This document shows, one piece after another, positions 34,603 to 46,622 of a stretch of DNA of 64,000 nt. The stretch is from positions 8,320,398-8,384,397 of the forward strand of contig OW051469.1 in assembly GCA_932521025.1 (NCBI GenBank). Reading direction: 5' to 3'. The notes under the pieces are model-generated. The model ran no database searches. It saw nothing but the letters and a program-made list of their open reading frames with translations, and was not told the DNA's origin. The first letter of the stretch is position 1. Each line of letters starts with the position of its first letter. Made by a program: the position numbers and the translations under genes. Source of the DNA: Oscheius onirici (lineage: Eukaryota; Nematoda; Chromadorea; Rhabditida; Rhabditidae).

Positions 34603-35027
34603 AAAATCACAAAACAGGAGTTGCCTTGACTATTCTGCTAGCTGACAGCTGTCCGAGACGGTTCTTCCAGATGTGGCCCGGTAACAAAGGTTCGTCTCCT
34701 CCCACCTTTTCCCTCAAGTAGATCTACTTCAGTTTCCCTTCTGCTGATTCTTGTGGCCTGCTCTTCAGTCCATTCATCGGCTACTATTCTCAATGGCTCA
34801 ACAGAGGGTACCGCAGCACAAAAGACGAACAAGACTACAAAGGCCACGACTGGAAACTTGACAGTGCCGACTACGGAAGACGGTCCATCGACGACTCTTG
34901 TGACCGACACTAGAAATCTCTGTTCAACGACTGGTAAAGAAGAGACGGAGAAGAACAACATCCTCTTCTACGGTCTGCTAGGATTCTGCCTTCTCGGGAT
35001 CTTCGTCAGTCTCGTCTTTGCCATCGT
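34603..35027 (+). repeat. Third, partial duplicate of the small-gene segment
   Basis: Bases 34603 to about 34910 match the left arm (23270 down to about 22963) without gaps, including the promoter stretch where the right arm has diverged. From about 34911 to 35027 similarity falls to roughly 75%, then ends. Confidence 0.85.
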
Positions 35028-35208
35028 CTCATTCGCCGAGCCTCACATCACAGTTGTGGTGAACGTCTCTAGGCACGTTTGGTTTTCAACTTTCTTATGC
35101 GGAAAAGTGGTAATGGAGCCAGGGAACTTTTTGGAAAGTAGTTCAGTCGAGTCTTTTACTTTGAGTTTTTCACTAGTTTTTTGTCGAAACTGGAAACAAT
35201 TAAAATAG
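34671..35208 (+). CDS. Small Thr-rich membrane protein, copy 3 with divergent C-terminus
   Basis: Exon 1 (34671-34680), a 52-base intron and exon 2 (34733-35208) give 161 residues. The signal peptide and most of the ectodomain equal copies 1 and 2. From TDTRNLCSTTGKEETEKNN on, the sequence drifts. The transmembrane helix is related but altered (ILFYGLLGFCLLGIFVSLVF), and the basic tail is replaced by an unrelated 60-residue segment including VVVNVSRHVWFSTFLCGKVV. This new tail may be read-through into flanking DNA, or a further intron may remove it. It is a mosaic: a 5' part recently copied and a 3' part of older divergence. Confidence 0.55.
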
Positions 35209-35318
35209 CAAATGTTTCAAACTTTTGAAGAAAAGTTTTGAAAAGACACTCAGAAAGGGTCATTGTACTTGTAGCCCCCGTATAATGAGGTAAATTTTTT
35301 ATTCTTCGTGTTCTACCA

Positions 35319-35537
35319 ATGACCCGCGGTTTTAGTCAAAACGTTGGAGGATCGGTCAGCGGAGCAGTTTTGGCCAATCAGAAAGGACATCTTGAAAACA
35401 ACAAAAACAACCAGAACAACGGCGTTCTTGGAGGACCTGATCGTGTCGAAGACATCCCTGCGAGCAACGAGTCGGCAAGCAACTGTAGTAATATCTGCAA
35501 GTGCCTGGACCGCATTCTTGAGACAATGTCTGACTAA
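35319..35537 (+). CDS. Hypothetical 72-residue protein
   Basis: A single open frame starts ATGACCCGCGG and ends after a Cys-containing C-terminus (NCSNICKCLDRILETMSD). Its middle is Asn/Gly-rich. Codon use looks coding, but I recognise no family. It lies 110 bases after small-gene copy 3 and converges with the coiled-coil gene at 35750. It could be one exon of a longer gene. Confidence 0.35.
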   Translation: MTRGFSQNVGGSVSGAVLANQKGHLENNKNNQNNGVLGGPDRVEDIPASNESASNCSNICKCLDRILETMSD

Positions 35538-35749
35538 AAGAGCCCTGAAAATCTACAGGTGCAGAAGGAGACGATTATACAGGTTTCGCCAAGTCAAACT
35601 AGACGTCTAGATAGCCAGACAATAATAGAAGTGTTATTTTCGCTTACAAACAAGACATTGTTTCAACGTAGGGACTAGGTTAAGTAGAAGTGGGGAGAGA
35701 AAGTTAGAGATCTGTAGCAGATTAACAATGAAAAAAGAATAGAGGTAAA

Positions 35750-38700
35750 CTAGTTCTGATAGGGCGGCGGAGGAGGCCAATTCGCGGGAGTCGATGCCGT
35801 CGAAAGATGGTTCCTGTTCGTGTTCGACCAGCTGGACGAGAAGAGACCGTTGCCGTACAGGGCGTTTGTATCCTAAAGTTTCTTATAAAACGTGTTGAAA
35901 GATAGGCTCTTTTTTACTTTAACCGTCCCAAGCGATATTTGACCGTCGCAAGAGAAGAAAAAAAATTTGACCGTTTCTTCTCTTGGGACGGTCAAATTTT
36001 TCTTGGGACGGTCAAATGTCATGGGACGGTTAAAGAGAAAAAGAGCCGAAAGATAACTTACAGGACGGACAAAGTCGCCGTGTTCGTAGTCGGGCCAATC
36101 GTCGGAAGTCAGGTCGGTATTGACGCTCTGAAAGGGCTCAGAGTAGATGGATGACGAGGCGTCGCCGGCCGGGCCAGACCAACTCCAGAGGGCACCGTTT
36201 GCGAGAGACGGACCGTCGTCGTAGGATCTCCTCGAATACGCGTACGGATCACTCGGGATCAGGAGCTCTGAAAAACGGTTTATTATTAAGCTATAAGTAA
36301 AACGAATCGTCGAGACGAGGAGAGCTGGGAGCAGATCCGGGACGATGTTGGCCTATGGCGCCGGGAGGATGAGAGCTGACGACTGGCGGAGCGGGAGCCG
36401 ATGTCGGAGACTGCACGGGCGGAAGACGGAGACACTGGGGAAGAGCCGGCAGCACGGGAACCTAAAAAGAAGCGTTTCAATAGTTACATAGATTTTCAAT
36501 TATGTAGATCATTTTGTGGAAAAAGATGTAAAGGTTTCAAAAACATACGTAAAGTTCAATGTGAGAGAGATGATGATGTCCCTTCCAGATGGATCTGGCG
36601 GCGTTGTCGTAGTGGACCTTGGTCTGTGCGACGACATTGTCGAGAGCGTCGGAAGCCACCTTGAAATCGGCCAGACTCTTTCGGTAGATGTTCAAGTCGG
36701 ACGATGAGCTGTAGGGCCTGAAATTCGATCATAAAAAGGGCATAAAATCTCATAACAATTAGTGCCAAAAACCTGTTTCGACACAAAACGCATTATTTTA
36801 GCGAAAAACTGCCTCAAATTGTCAAACTAATTTGCGCATTTCTTTTTTATCCTCGAGCAATTTAAAGTGGATTGTCGGAGTCTGATCGTTAGAGTAGTTA
36901 GACCGGTAAAGACGGGAATGTACGCTTGTTTCGGAAGTAACATTACAGGATCCCAACATTTCAGGCTAAGAAGATCAATTTCCTAGAGTTTGAATGGGAA
37001 AAAGGTTCTACGGAAAAATCCGCGATAATTCAAAATCGTCTGGAAGTCCGGACCGCTTCTCAGCATGACTAAAAGTAGCTACAAGTTCAAGGTGTTCGCT
37101 GATAACAAAATTAGATGGTTGGAAAAGCCGAAAATAATATAATGATTTACCTCATGAGAGCCTTCTCAGCCTCGGCAAGTCCCAGTTGAATCTTCTCCCT
37201 GGCTCTTTCGAAGCGCTTTTCGTGCAGCTCGTATGTAAGTCGAATCTGTCCGACTTCGGCCGTTTTGGCTCTTTCAATCGCTCCCGTCGAACTCACGACA
37301 GCCTGCTTTCTTTCCTTCTCAGCCTTGATCTCACGACCTTTGACTTCAGCCAGTCGCTCTTCAAACGTCTTTTTCAGGCGATCCCTCTCGCCCTCCTTCT
37401 CAAATTTCTCGTATTCCAACTGACGAATTCGCTCCTCATCGCGTTCTTTTTGTCTTTTCGCCGAATTTTTCTCCTCCGTCGACTTCTTTCTCAGCGCCGC
37501 CAGCTCCGTCGTCACGGCTTGCAGCTCCCGGTCGAGTTTCGTCTTCTCCGCCAATAGTTGCGAACAGCGTGATCTGAATTTGTCGTGAATTAAATAGAGA
37601 AAATAGACGTACTCTTCGTCTTTTGCCTTCTTTTCTGCCTTGCTCGTCTGGCTGCGGCTGTCTTGAAGCTTCATCTTTAGTTTTTCCACGTCGCTTTGAG
37701 CGCTCTTGAACTTCTTCTGCTGCTCGAGACAGTCGGCTTGCATCTGAAATCAGTGGAGTATAAAAGATGGAATTTTAGGATAAACGGGCTTAAAATACAC
37801 GTTTCCGAGGGAAACGATCCTTTCTTTCACCGCTCATTTCTCAGTTATTCATTCAAACCACATGTGCTTTGAACCACAACAATGGCATTATTCTAGCCAA
37901 AACAGAGTTTTTTGATCATCATCTTCTTCAAGAAACATGAGAAATTGGCTGTCAAAATCTTCATAAAACAACAGCTGTAGATGGAGTTTCTGGAGATTCC
38001 TTCGAAGATGGTTACAATCAGAAGCCATATTTTTCGTTCAGTTACGCTGACGAAAGAAAGTAGAACGCGGAAAAACGTTGGCAACAATATCGCTGTTTTT
38101 GATACTAAAGATGTAGAAATAAGGTTTTTCGTCGTACTTTTCAATAAAGACCTTTGTATGTTTAAAGTTCATCAAAAGCAGTCGTCTCTTCAAAAGGCTC
38201 GGCCAGTCGAAACAGGCATATGTGACATCCGGCTTTTAGGAACTGTCTTCTCGGTAGCTGAATAGTTCGCCGTTTTACAAATTTAAGCTCAGAGTTCAGC
38301 AGAAGTCTCCTCAGAAGTTGTACTTTCTCCAAGCAAACCGAACAGTCAAGAAACCGGTAAAATAGCCAACTTTCTCCAGACTTATTCTTTTCAAAATAGC
38401 ACGAAAAGATGTCTAATCAACCTTTCCAAAAGTGGTGCACCACGTTTATTTTCTAAGATAAATTCAGGCTTTCTGCAAGATGAATAGTCTCCTCAGAGCT
38501 TCTCCATTCAGTAGGCGAACCAAAAATAATACCCAACTTCTCCACTTTTATTGTTTTCAAAATATCACTCAAAAATCCTAAACAAACCTTTTCAAATTTG
38601 CCAATCTCGGCCGTGTACTTTTCGGTCATCTTGGTCAGCAGATCCTTGAAGGTCTGAAGGCGTTGGTCAGCGGCAGCCAGAGCGCTCGTTTCGAAGATTT

Positions 38701-38887
38701 CCACAACGTTTCGCTTGAGATGGACGACGACCTCCTGGGCATACTCGTAGCCTCTCTTTAGCTCGACGCTGTTCTGAGCCCAATTTTGAAGGAAGGTGAT
38801 CACGCGGACGAAGATGATGGTCAGCGTCTCCTTCAGTCGACGGAACTCGTCCGTCTGAAAGATTGGCTCCAATCTAGCAGCTAGCAT
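35750..38887 (-). CDS. Coiled-coil protein, MATH-less paralogue of the adjacent gene
   Basis: The start is ATG at 38887, eight bases after AATTTCCAG, a possible trans-splice acceptor. Exons encode LAARLEPIFQTDEFRRLKET, a helical region to EIGKFEK, then a long coiled coil (about 37147-37743: QQKKFKSAQSDVEKLKMKLQ, KKSTEEKNSAKRQKERDEER, EKERKQAVVSSTGAIERAKT). Another helix follows (YRKSLADFKVASDALDNVVA), then a Pro-rich segment (ALPQCLRLPPVQSPTSAPAP; HPPGAIGQ) and a tail ending ANWPPPPPYQN. Every block has a counterpart in the same order in the gene at 39591-46622, so this is a tandem duplicate of its C-terminal two thirds. The N-terminal MATH domain and acidic regions are missing. Function unknown; a cytoskeletal or ubiquitin-pathway scaffold is only a guess. 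Confidence 0.75.
35905..36047. mobile_element. Small foldback built of GGGACGGTCAAAT units
   Basis: Ends GGCTCTTTTTTACTTTAACCG and CGGTTAAAGAGAAAAAGAGCC are inverted. Inside, TTGACCGT and GGGACGGTCAAAT occur six times in both orientations. It lies in the last intron of the coiled-coil gene. Confidence 0.75.
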
Positions 38888-39590
38888 TTTCCTGGAAATT
38901 GGTCTTTTAGCTATAAAATAACATTTTTAGAGGAGAAAACATGGCCCAAGGTTGATCATTTCAAAGAGGGAGAATTTTTTTGCGCTTTATTGCTTTCGAA
39001 ACGAACGGGGTTCGCCCTCTCATGATTTTCGAAAATTTCAATGTTTTAGGATAAAGGAAGTAAGTTTACTAGCTGATCGAATGCCATTTTGGAAACGATA
39101 TTTTTTGGCCGCCAAAACAATGAAAACGTTTCCAAAAGGTAACAGAAACGAAAGCAGCATAAAAATGGATCAAATTTGAGGAAAACAACGGATGCATAAC
39201 TTTGAGCTTTTCTATCGTCCTTGGAGCGCTTTCGACTAGAATCATTGCAAAACCAAAATAGGCTCAGATTACAACCGTAATGAAAGAAATGTGAGACACG
39301 TATGCAAGAATTTATTAAACAAAAACAAGAGAAAATTGAAAGTTTAGGAAGCATTACGTTAGGAAAAAAGTGGCGAAATTAGAAGATAGTTAGAAGCCAT
39401 AAGGACATGTTATGCACACAAAATGGAACAAACAAGTATCAAATAGAAACTTCATTGATCAACACGAACATAATATAATAATTATCAGTAATAATCAATG
39501 AAATTTATTAACACTGTAACCAGGGGTACACAAACTCACCCAAAGAATAAGAAGAAAGTTCACAAGGCGGGTCTCAAAGTATGAAAAAAG
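38888..39590. other. Spacer between tandem coiled-coil genes
   Basis: About 700 bases, A+T-rich, with no open frame of note. Both flanking genes read leftwards, so it holds the 3' end of one and the promoter or trans-splice region of the other. Confidence 0.5.
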
Positions 39591-42500
39591 CTATTGGAAG
39601 GGGTACGGGGGCATTCCGCGGTACTGTTGTGGCTGCTGAGCTATGCTGGCACTGCTAGGACGACCCTGCTGCCAGCCGGGAGCTGTGGCCCAATTGACAG
39701 GCAGAGCTGGTTGATTGCCGTAAAGGGGGCGGTTCATATTCTGAAAAAGAATAGGGCTAAATGTCGTCGAAAATAGTAGTTTAAAGCTATTTCCGCGACA
39801 AATAAATAAAGAAAAAGATTACCTGTGGAGTGTACTCATTTCGTTGAACCCATTCTTCGAAGCTGGGGCCCGGCGGAGGCTGTGGTGCTCGACTGTGTTC
39901 GACGGACAGATCACGGAAGACAGACGAGGTGACGTCTTCGAGCGGCGACGACCAATTCCACGGATTGAGCGAGGCAGTCTGTAGAGCCGGTCCTGACTGC
40001 TCAGACATCTTCATAGAGTTGTAGGAAGGTCCTGGTATATTTCCGTTCATCGTAGGCTGAGCAGACACTGAAAATTGAGGAATTTTTAGGGCAAAACCAC
40101 TCTTGATTCCAGTTTTCATTTTCACTTTGCTCACGTTAAAGTTTAGCCTTCTTTCCTGATTTCATTTTTACATCGAAACCTTGGCAGAAAAGTTGAAGAC
40201 TTTTATGCGGCGGTTCTGACAAAAAAAAGTTGTACCTTGTGGTCGAGAAGGTGGCTGTCCGATGACTCCAGCTCCATTGACACTGCTTCGCTGTCCTATG
40301 ACTCCGGCAGGCGGAGGCATAATCTGAGGCGCCGGAAGAGTGGCTGCCGTCGACGGCTGTACGACCTGGACTGGCGGCAGACGAATCGTCTTCGGAAAAG
40401 TCGGAAGCGTCGGTTGCTAAATTTCGAAAAATATTAGGAAACGTGAAAAAAGGTACCGAAAGTTCGAGATGCGAGAGAAGAACTTGTCCTTTTTTGACGA
40501 GATCGGCACTGTTGTCGTACTCGTTCTTCGTCTCTTTGGCGATCTTTTCCAACTCTTCGAGGGCTGCCTTCCATTCGGCCAGATTTTTCATCGTGTCCTG
40601 GTCGGCCTGCGTGTTGTGTGCTCTGAAAATTGGTGAAATTACACCAGGAAATGCGATAATTCTTCAAATCTTCACAATATAGCTTGCTCGAAGTTTCTTT
40701 GGATCATTCAATGGTTTCGTTACGTATTGACTAAAAAACAAACCTCTTGAGATTCTTTTCAGCCTCGCAGATGCCGGCCTTGATCTCCTCCCGTGCCTTC
40801 TCGAAACGGTGCTGTTGGAACTCGAATAGGAGCTGAACTTGGACAGATTCGGCAGCTCGGGCTCGTTCCAGCGTGGCCGTGTTGTTGACCACAGCATGTT
40901 TTCTCTCCTTCTCGGCCTTATTTTCACGGTTGCGAGATTCACGAATCTTTTCCTCGTAGTGAGCTTTTTCGCGGTCCTTCTCAGCCTCTTTTTCTGCATT
41001 TTCGGCCTCCAGACGACGGATGGTCTCGACGTCCCGATCCTTCTGCTTCTTGGCGTTGTTGCGCTCCTCAGTGCTCTTCTTTTTCATCTGGTCGGCTTCC
41101 TTCTTTGCCGTCTTCAACTTGTCCTCCAGGTCCAGCTTGTCAGCCATCAAGGAAGCACTTTTGGTCCTGCAAGCACTATTTTGTAAAGAAAAGAAGAGAC
41201 AACTGTTCCAAGTCATCAAGTTAAATTCTTTTTTATACGTTACAAATACGTTTACTGTTTTCGATGAAAAAAGGCTCTAAAGCGTAAAAAATTCTCTTGC
41301 TCAGTTTTTTATGAAGAACTTTAAAGAAGAGAAAGAAAAGAAAACCCACTCTTCCTGTTTAGCTTTCTTCTCGGCTTTCTTCGCCAGATTGCGGCTGTCC
41401 TTGAGCTGGTTATGGAGCTGCTCCAACGTGAGCTGATAGTTCTTCATCTTATTCAGCGCCTCCGTCAGCTCCTCTTGCAACTTTTTGCTCCGCTCCGCCT
41501 CGACCTGATACGTGTGTCCCATCTTCTTCAGCAGCATCTCCGAGTCCTGTAGACGTCTCTCGTTGTCCTTGATCACTTGCGTCTTGTATGCCAGACCGCC
41601 GTTTTTCGTCTTGATCTTGAACATGGCCTTGGCAAACTCTAGCGTCCTCTGGAGCTCGTGCTTCTGCTCGGTGACAGTGCGGAAATAGTTGAAGAGCTGC
41701 ATCATGACAGCCACGAGGGACGAGTTGTTCGCCGAACGGGCTATCAGCTTCTGCATCTTGTCGGCTATCTAAATTCGGGGTTTTAGTGGAAATTTTGACA
41801 AAAAATGTTCTATCATTTCGTCATTCTTCCCATTTCCTATCCGAACAATAATCGTAAAAATAACCCATTTCAGATCCAAAATAAGGCCAAAAACTCACGC
41901 AAACATCAAACTGGGTCTCTCCGATATCCTGGATCAGTTTTTCCACGTGTCTCTCGACTTCACTCTTCTTGTAGATCGTGACCTTCTCGTTGAAGTCCTC
42001 GTCCTCGGCGATCATTTTCTCAATGAAGGCAGCACAGTCGGCGGCGTCTTTCTCGCTGATCGGAGCTTTCTTCTGGCCTCCGCTCGCCGTGTCTTCAGCC
42101 AAATCAAGAGTGAACTCGCTCGGCGGCAGATTGTGCTTGTTCATGGCCTCATTAATGCCTTGATGGACTGCACGAATTCTCGACATCTGCTTCTCGCTGT
42201 CGACGATCATCTTGGCCGCCATTTTGTACTGAAATTTGGTTTTTTATAATGAACTTTTAGATCGCTTCCAAATTGCAATATTTGTCATTTTCGATCGGTT
42301 TTACTGGACTACGTGCGCTATTTGAACTTATCTTGTAAAGCATCGAACTTTCTGGGCAAAAAAGAGACATACACGGAAAGTGAACATTCTTGGTCGGCTA
42401 AAGACGGGCTATTTTTCGATATTTACTATCAAATACGTTTTTTCCGCAGGATAATCTGAGTTTTAGGGGAAGTTTAAATTTACCTCATCCTTGAAGGTCT

Positions 42501-45500
42501 CCGAGACGAGTCGCTTGAAATCGCGACTATGCTGAGCACATCGACGTGTCGAGACGGCACAGAGTCCGGCGACGAGGCCACTGAGACAGACATCCTGCAA
42601 AATTACACGGTTATTACAGCTATTTTGAAACGTTTTAAACTTTTTTCTCTTCAGGTTCTCTACTTTTAACGCCACTTCTCTTATTGCACAATAGCTTTTA
42701 ATAGATTCTAACGCTTCGATTCAGTCTAGGGAAAAAAAGGGATGGATAAATAGGCCAAAAGGTACCTCTGACAAGTCGCCAAAATGCTCGTTACACCACT
42801 GATCGACCTTCTCGTGATCTTGTAGGGAGGCCTCGTTTCCGGCTGCGAGTTTCTTGAAGTAACTCGAACTGTCGTCTCTCATCTCCTCCATGAATCGGGC
42901 CGCAATGTCGCTATTCGAGGCGTAATCTCCGTCATTTTGATCTTCGGCAGCGGCGCTCTGAAAATTGATCATTTTTGTGGAGGAAATGAAAGTTTTTATT
43001 ATTAAAGAAAAACAGCATAATTTGAATCGTAGCGGGATTTTTGATCGAATAACCCCAGGTTTCGCTTAAAACGTGAAAAAGAATGCGACAATTCATATTA
43101 TGCTCATTCTTGTGAGTCAATAAGCACCTGTGATACAGGAGAGACAGACAAATCATTGGTGCCATCTTCGTCATCTTCATCCTCCTCCTCATCTTCAGGA
43201 TATCTAGGGGCCAGCACAAAATGCATCTGAATTGGCTCGTTTCTTTCAACGGTAAATCGAACTCGCTCGGAGCTCTTTCACGCCGCTCCAAACGCGGATA
43301 AATGAAGCAGTTCAGGTTGGTTTTAAAGGACTTTAAAATGGCCGAAAAAGTGACGTCCTTGGTTGACGTGAAAATTGAGGAAAAGTGAGGGTTGGATTCC
43401 TTACTATGGTTTGTTCAAAAAAAAAGAGAGCTCGACCGTAACCCATTTGTTTCCGCGCGAGACCCTTATAACATGGAAACATAGAATACTCAGCCAAGTT
43501 TTCTGTTGTTATTCCGGTCTCGCAGCGAATTAAATGGGTTACGGTCGAGCTCTTATTTTTTGAACAAACCATACTGCTTGTTTATTGTATTTTCAAATGA
43601 CTGTATGCCTTTTAACGCCATTTTAAATAAGAACATAGAGGAGAGCAGACTGAGACCATATTTCGAACATTTTTTAAAGGTTTGCGAAGCAAAGAACAGA
43701 AGAAATACCCACTCTTTCACGTCTAGGACTCGGATTCGGCAGCGGATCCCCGGACAGATCTGTTTGACAATAGCCGTCGACCGTTTCTCCCAGCGTCTGT
43801 TCCAGCGATGACGTCGAACCACGAATTGACTCGTCAGACACTAAAATATGATATTTTTATGTTTAAAAAAAGTTAAAAGGCTAAAAGGTGAAAAGCAATG
43901 TCTCCGAGTTCACGGTGAACGGGTCTACAGAAACTGCATCAGTCCAGACCTCGGGCTCATTATTTTGCATATTCGCGAATCGGAACTGATTTTTAGCACA
44001 GAGCCGGATTAGAAATATGCTCCCTCTTATTTTATTGCGAAAAGGGCAATTTCTCACATGGATTTTCACTTTGCGCCTCCTCGTCCTCGTTGTAGTAGTC
44101 CGAATAGTCTTCGTCGTCACCTTCTTCTCCGTCTTCCGATTCGGACACGTCTTCCTCTTCTTCCGGCTGTCTGAAATATTTGCAAAATCTGCCAGGGGTT
44201 TTAAGTTTTAATAGAAAGATATAAACCCCCATTTTATGGAAAACCATTGCTCAAAATGGACCAACCTACAACCGTTCGGACCGACTTCAAACGAATCGAC
44301 CGACTCGAGTTCCGACTGAGTTTCGTCCAGGTTGCTGTCCACTTCGGAATCGGTGACACTGTAGCGAGGAGAACCATTCCATTGGGTGCTAGAAGGGCTG
44401 TCCGTATGGCCTCCGGAGCACGTGGAACTTTCCACTTTTCCGTACGAGGCGGGGTGATGTCTGCGAAGAAGTTTTTGGATTAGGTGAAGGATAGCAGGCA
44501 GAAGATATCCAATGGAGGAACTTTCCGGAAGCAGGCGAAGAAATACACAAAAAGGCTGTTTTCAACTTCCGAAATACCACGATATGGGCTCGGCAGCAGT
44601 CCTAATTTGAAGCACGGTATAGAGAGTTCACTTTCTTTCTGCGAACGGAGTTTGGAAGGAATTTCCAGCCTAGTTACGGAGATTTCCTCAAGAAGACATA
44701 GCAGACAGACGATTATCAACGGCGAGAATTTTCCGGAAACAGGCCAAAAAATTCAAACAAAAACGTACTGTTTGGCGGCATTTTCCTGTTTCTTCTTCTT
44801 TATCTGCTGCAGCGTGGCTTTGCGTTCTCCGCGCTTATTGGCGGCGACACTTTTTCCGCTCTTCGAGACGATCGTCTTCTGGGCTCCCGTCAGCGCTTGG
44901 CGTAGCGAGGTCGGCTTCAGCGGTTCCGACGATTTCGGCTGGGTACCGTCTATTTTGTCAGAATTTTATGGGGAAAAGAGCAAAAACTCACGATTTTCAA
45001 TGCGAGAGATGCTGTCGATGACTTTTTTCTTCACTAGACGCGATTTCTGCGCTTCGAGCTTCTTCCGCATCTCCTCATCCTTGTCCTTGCAGAACTTGAT
45101 TCCTTGGGCATTGGCCTCCAAGGAGAGGTCGATCATTCCGCGAGTCATCTGCATCTCGGCCAGGTTGTACCATTGATCGATGGCCTTGACGAATTCTTCT
45201 CGGGTCCTGAAATTGGGGGGAACTTAGTTGACTTTTCAAGGAAGTTTTCCCCAAGCTTTCTTCGAAAAGATACCACAAAATTAACCATTTTCTCGCTCTT
45301 TGGACCAAATTTTCCGGGTGGCAATGAGAGAAGATAAACTTACATGAGATTCTTCGGCGGTTCAGCCTTCACCGAAATTTCCAAAGTTATACTGTCGTTT
45401 TTAATATAGCCCTGGTTCTCATCTAACACATCCTGAATTTTGTTGTTTTTGTACAAAATAATGTCAATTTACCGCCCAAGTCATGAAGCATGAGTAGCCC

Positions 45501-46622
45501 CAGTCGTTTTCTTTCGAAGTGTAAATGTGGCTCGTCTTTCGGACAAAGTTGTTGACTCCTTGCTTCTTTGACAGCAGTCGCATCTCGGCGTCAGCCTTGC
45601 ACGACCATTGGCTGGAACTTTAATTTTCAAACATTGTAAGATATTCTTTGGGGTTTGCAAGGAAATTACAGGCATGGAGCAAGCGAAAAAAGAATGGGAA
45701 ACTCACTCAGAATAGACCTTCTCCGGACAGCATTGTAAGAAGAAGCCCATGCACTTCTGCTGCTTCTTCTGGACCACGTGCTGTTTCGGCATCACCATTA
45801 TGCGCCTGAAAAAGTATATTACGGTCGTCTAGAAAAATTCTTAAGGAATGATGAAAACGCATCAACTTTCGCAATTTAGCGAGAAGAGGCGGACAAATTT
45901 GGGCGTCACAACGAAAATGTACATCACATAATTTTGCGTACCGTTTATTTTGGCGTGTATTCAAAAGTTTACGTCCCGGTTAAAGATAAGCTGTTGATGT
46001 CCTAAATCATTGCGCAAAACACCCTTGAAAACTGCTCAGAAATTAAGGTTGAATTCAAAGAAAAAAGGTAATTTCCGTACCATGGAACGCCTTGTATCTT
46101 CTTGGCATTGGAGCACATCGTATCAGCCATTATTGAGAACTTTGGAATCGTGACGGTAATGGTTCCCTCGCTCGTATTTTCGCCCGTCTCGGCTTGCGAC
46201 CTGGCGGAGGCAATGTTCGAACAGCGTCCAGCAGCGGCGGAACTTCGCTGCTCGGCGGCAGAATTCGAAGACGGCACGTTCGGATTGTTGTCGGCGGTGG
46301 CCTGCTGGGTCTCGTTGGAGACAAACTCCTGGGACAGGCTCGGCGACGAGGAGCTACTTCCATAGCTTCCGTTGTTGTCCGTCTGGCAGGCGACGCTCTT
46401 CTTCACAGAGCTAAAAATTAGTGTGTTGGTAAAAGCCGCCGCAATGAACCGAGCAACCTGGGTTCGGTTCCTCCCCTGGCGAAATCTTTTTGCTAATTTG
46501 TTCCGAGTAGAAAATCTACTCGTGAAAATAAAAGAAACAAAATTTGGTAGCGTTTTGAAAGACGATTGAGCCTACCTTCTCATTCCAGGACGTGCACTAG
46601 TTGTACCCGGCGACTTCTGCAT
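39591..46622 (-). CDS. MATH-domain coiled-coil protein
   Basis: The start at 46622 reads MQKSPGTTSARPGMR, splicing to SVKKSVACQTDNNGSYG. A Ser/Ala-rich leader is followed by a MATH/TRAF-type domain closest in look to that of USP7: TITVTIPKFSIMADTM, KIQGVPW, RRIMVMPKQHVVQKKQQKCM, SWSCKADAEMRLL, HIYTSKENDWGYSCFMTWAD and DSITLEISVKAEPP (45360-46400). A helix (EFVKAIDQWYNLAEMQMTRG), a basic stretch, acidic segments (QPEEEEDVSESEDGEEGDDE) and a long coiled coil (40740-42230) follow. The C-terminus is Pro/Gln-rich (TIRLPPVQVVQPSTAATLP, PPPAGVIGQ) and ends RGMPPYPFQ. No ubiquitin protease domain is present, so it is not USP7. MATH domains bind short peptide motifs; a scaffold role is inferred. The neighbour at 35750 is its paralogue. 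Confidence 0.8.
43009..43112. repeat. Decayed foldback in a MATH-gene intron
   Basis: CAGCATAATTTGAATCGT and CGACAATTCATATTATGCTC form imperfect inverted arms. They resemble the inner ends AGCATAATTTGAATTGG / CCAATTCAAATAATGCTC of the foldback at 60736-60922. Confidence 0.5.
43403..43573. mobile_element. Foldback element, GTTTGTTCAAAAAA type
   Basis: ACTATGGTTTGTTCAAAAAA and onward through CTCGACCGTAACCCATTT pairs with AAATGGGTTACGGTCGAGCTC through TTTTTTGAACAAACCATACT. The arms are about 43 bp and nearly perfect. The loop contains GAATACTCAGCCAAG. It lies in an intron of the MATH gene. Ends resemble those at 60736-60922 (TATAGTCTGTTxAAAA), so both belong to one family. Confidence 0.8.

Noticed and set aside
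40136-40591. The 151-codon frame as the true C-terminal reading of the MATH gene
   Set aside because: It runs across splice sites; the alternative frame gives the Pro-rich LPPVQ/GVIGQ sequence shared with the paralogue.
39591-46622. USP7 deubiquitinase
   Set aside because: Only the MATH domain resembles USP7; the Cys and His boxes of the protease are absent and the rest is coiled coil.
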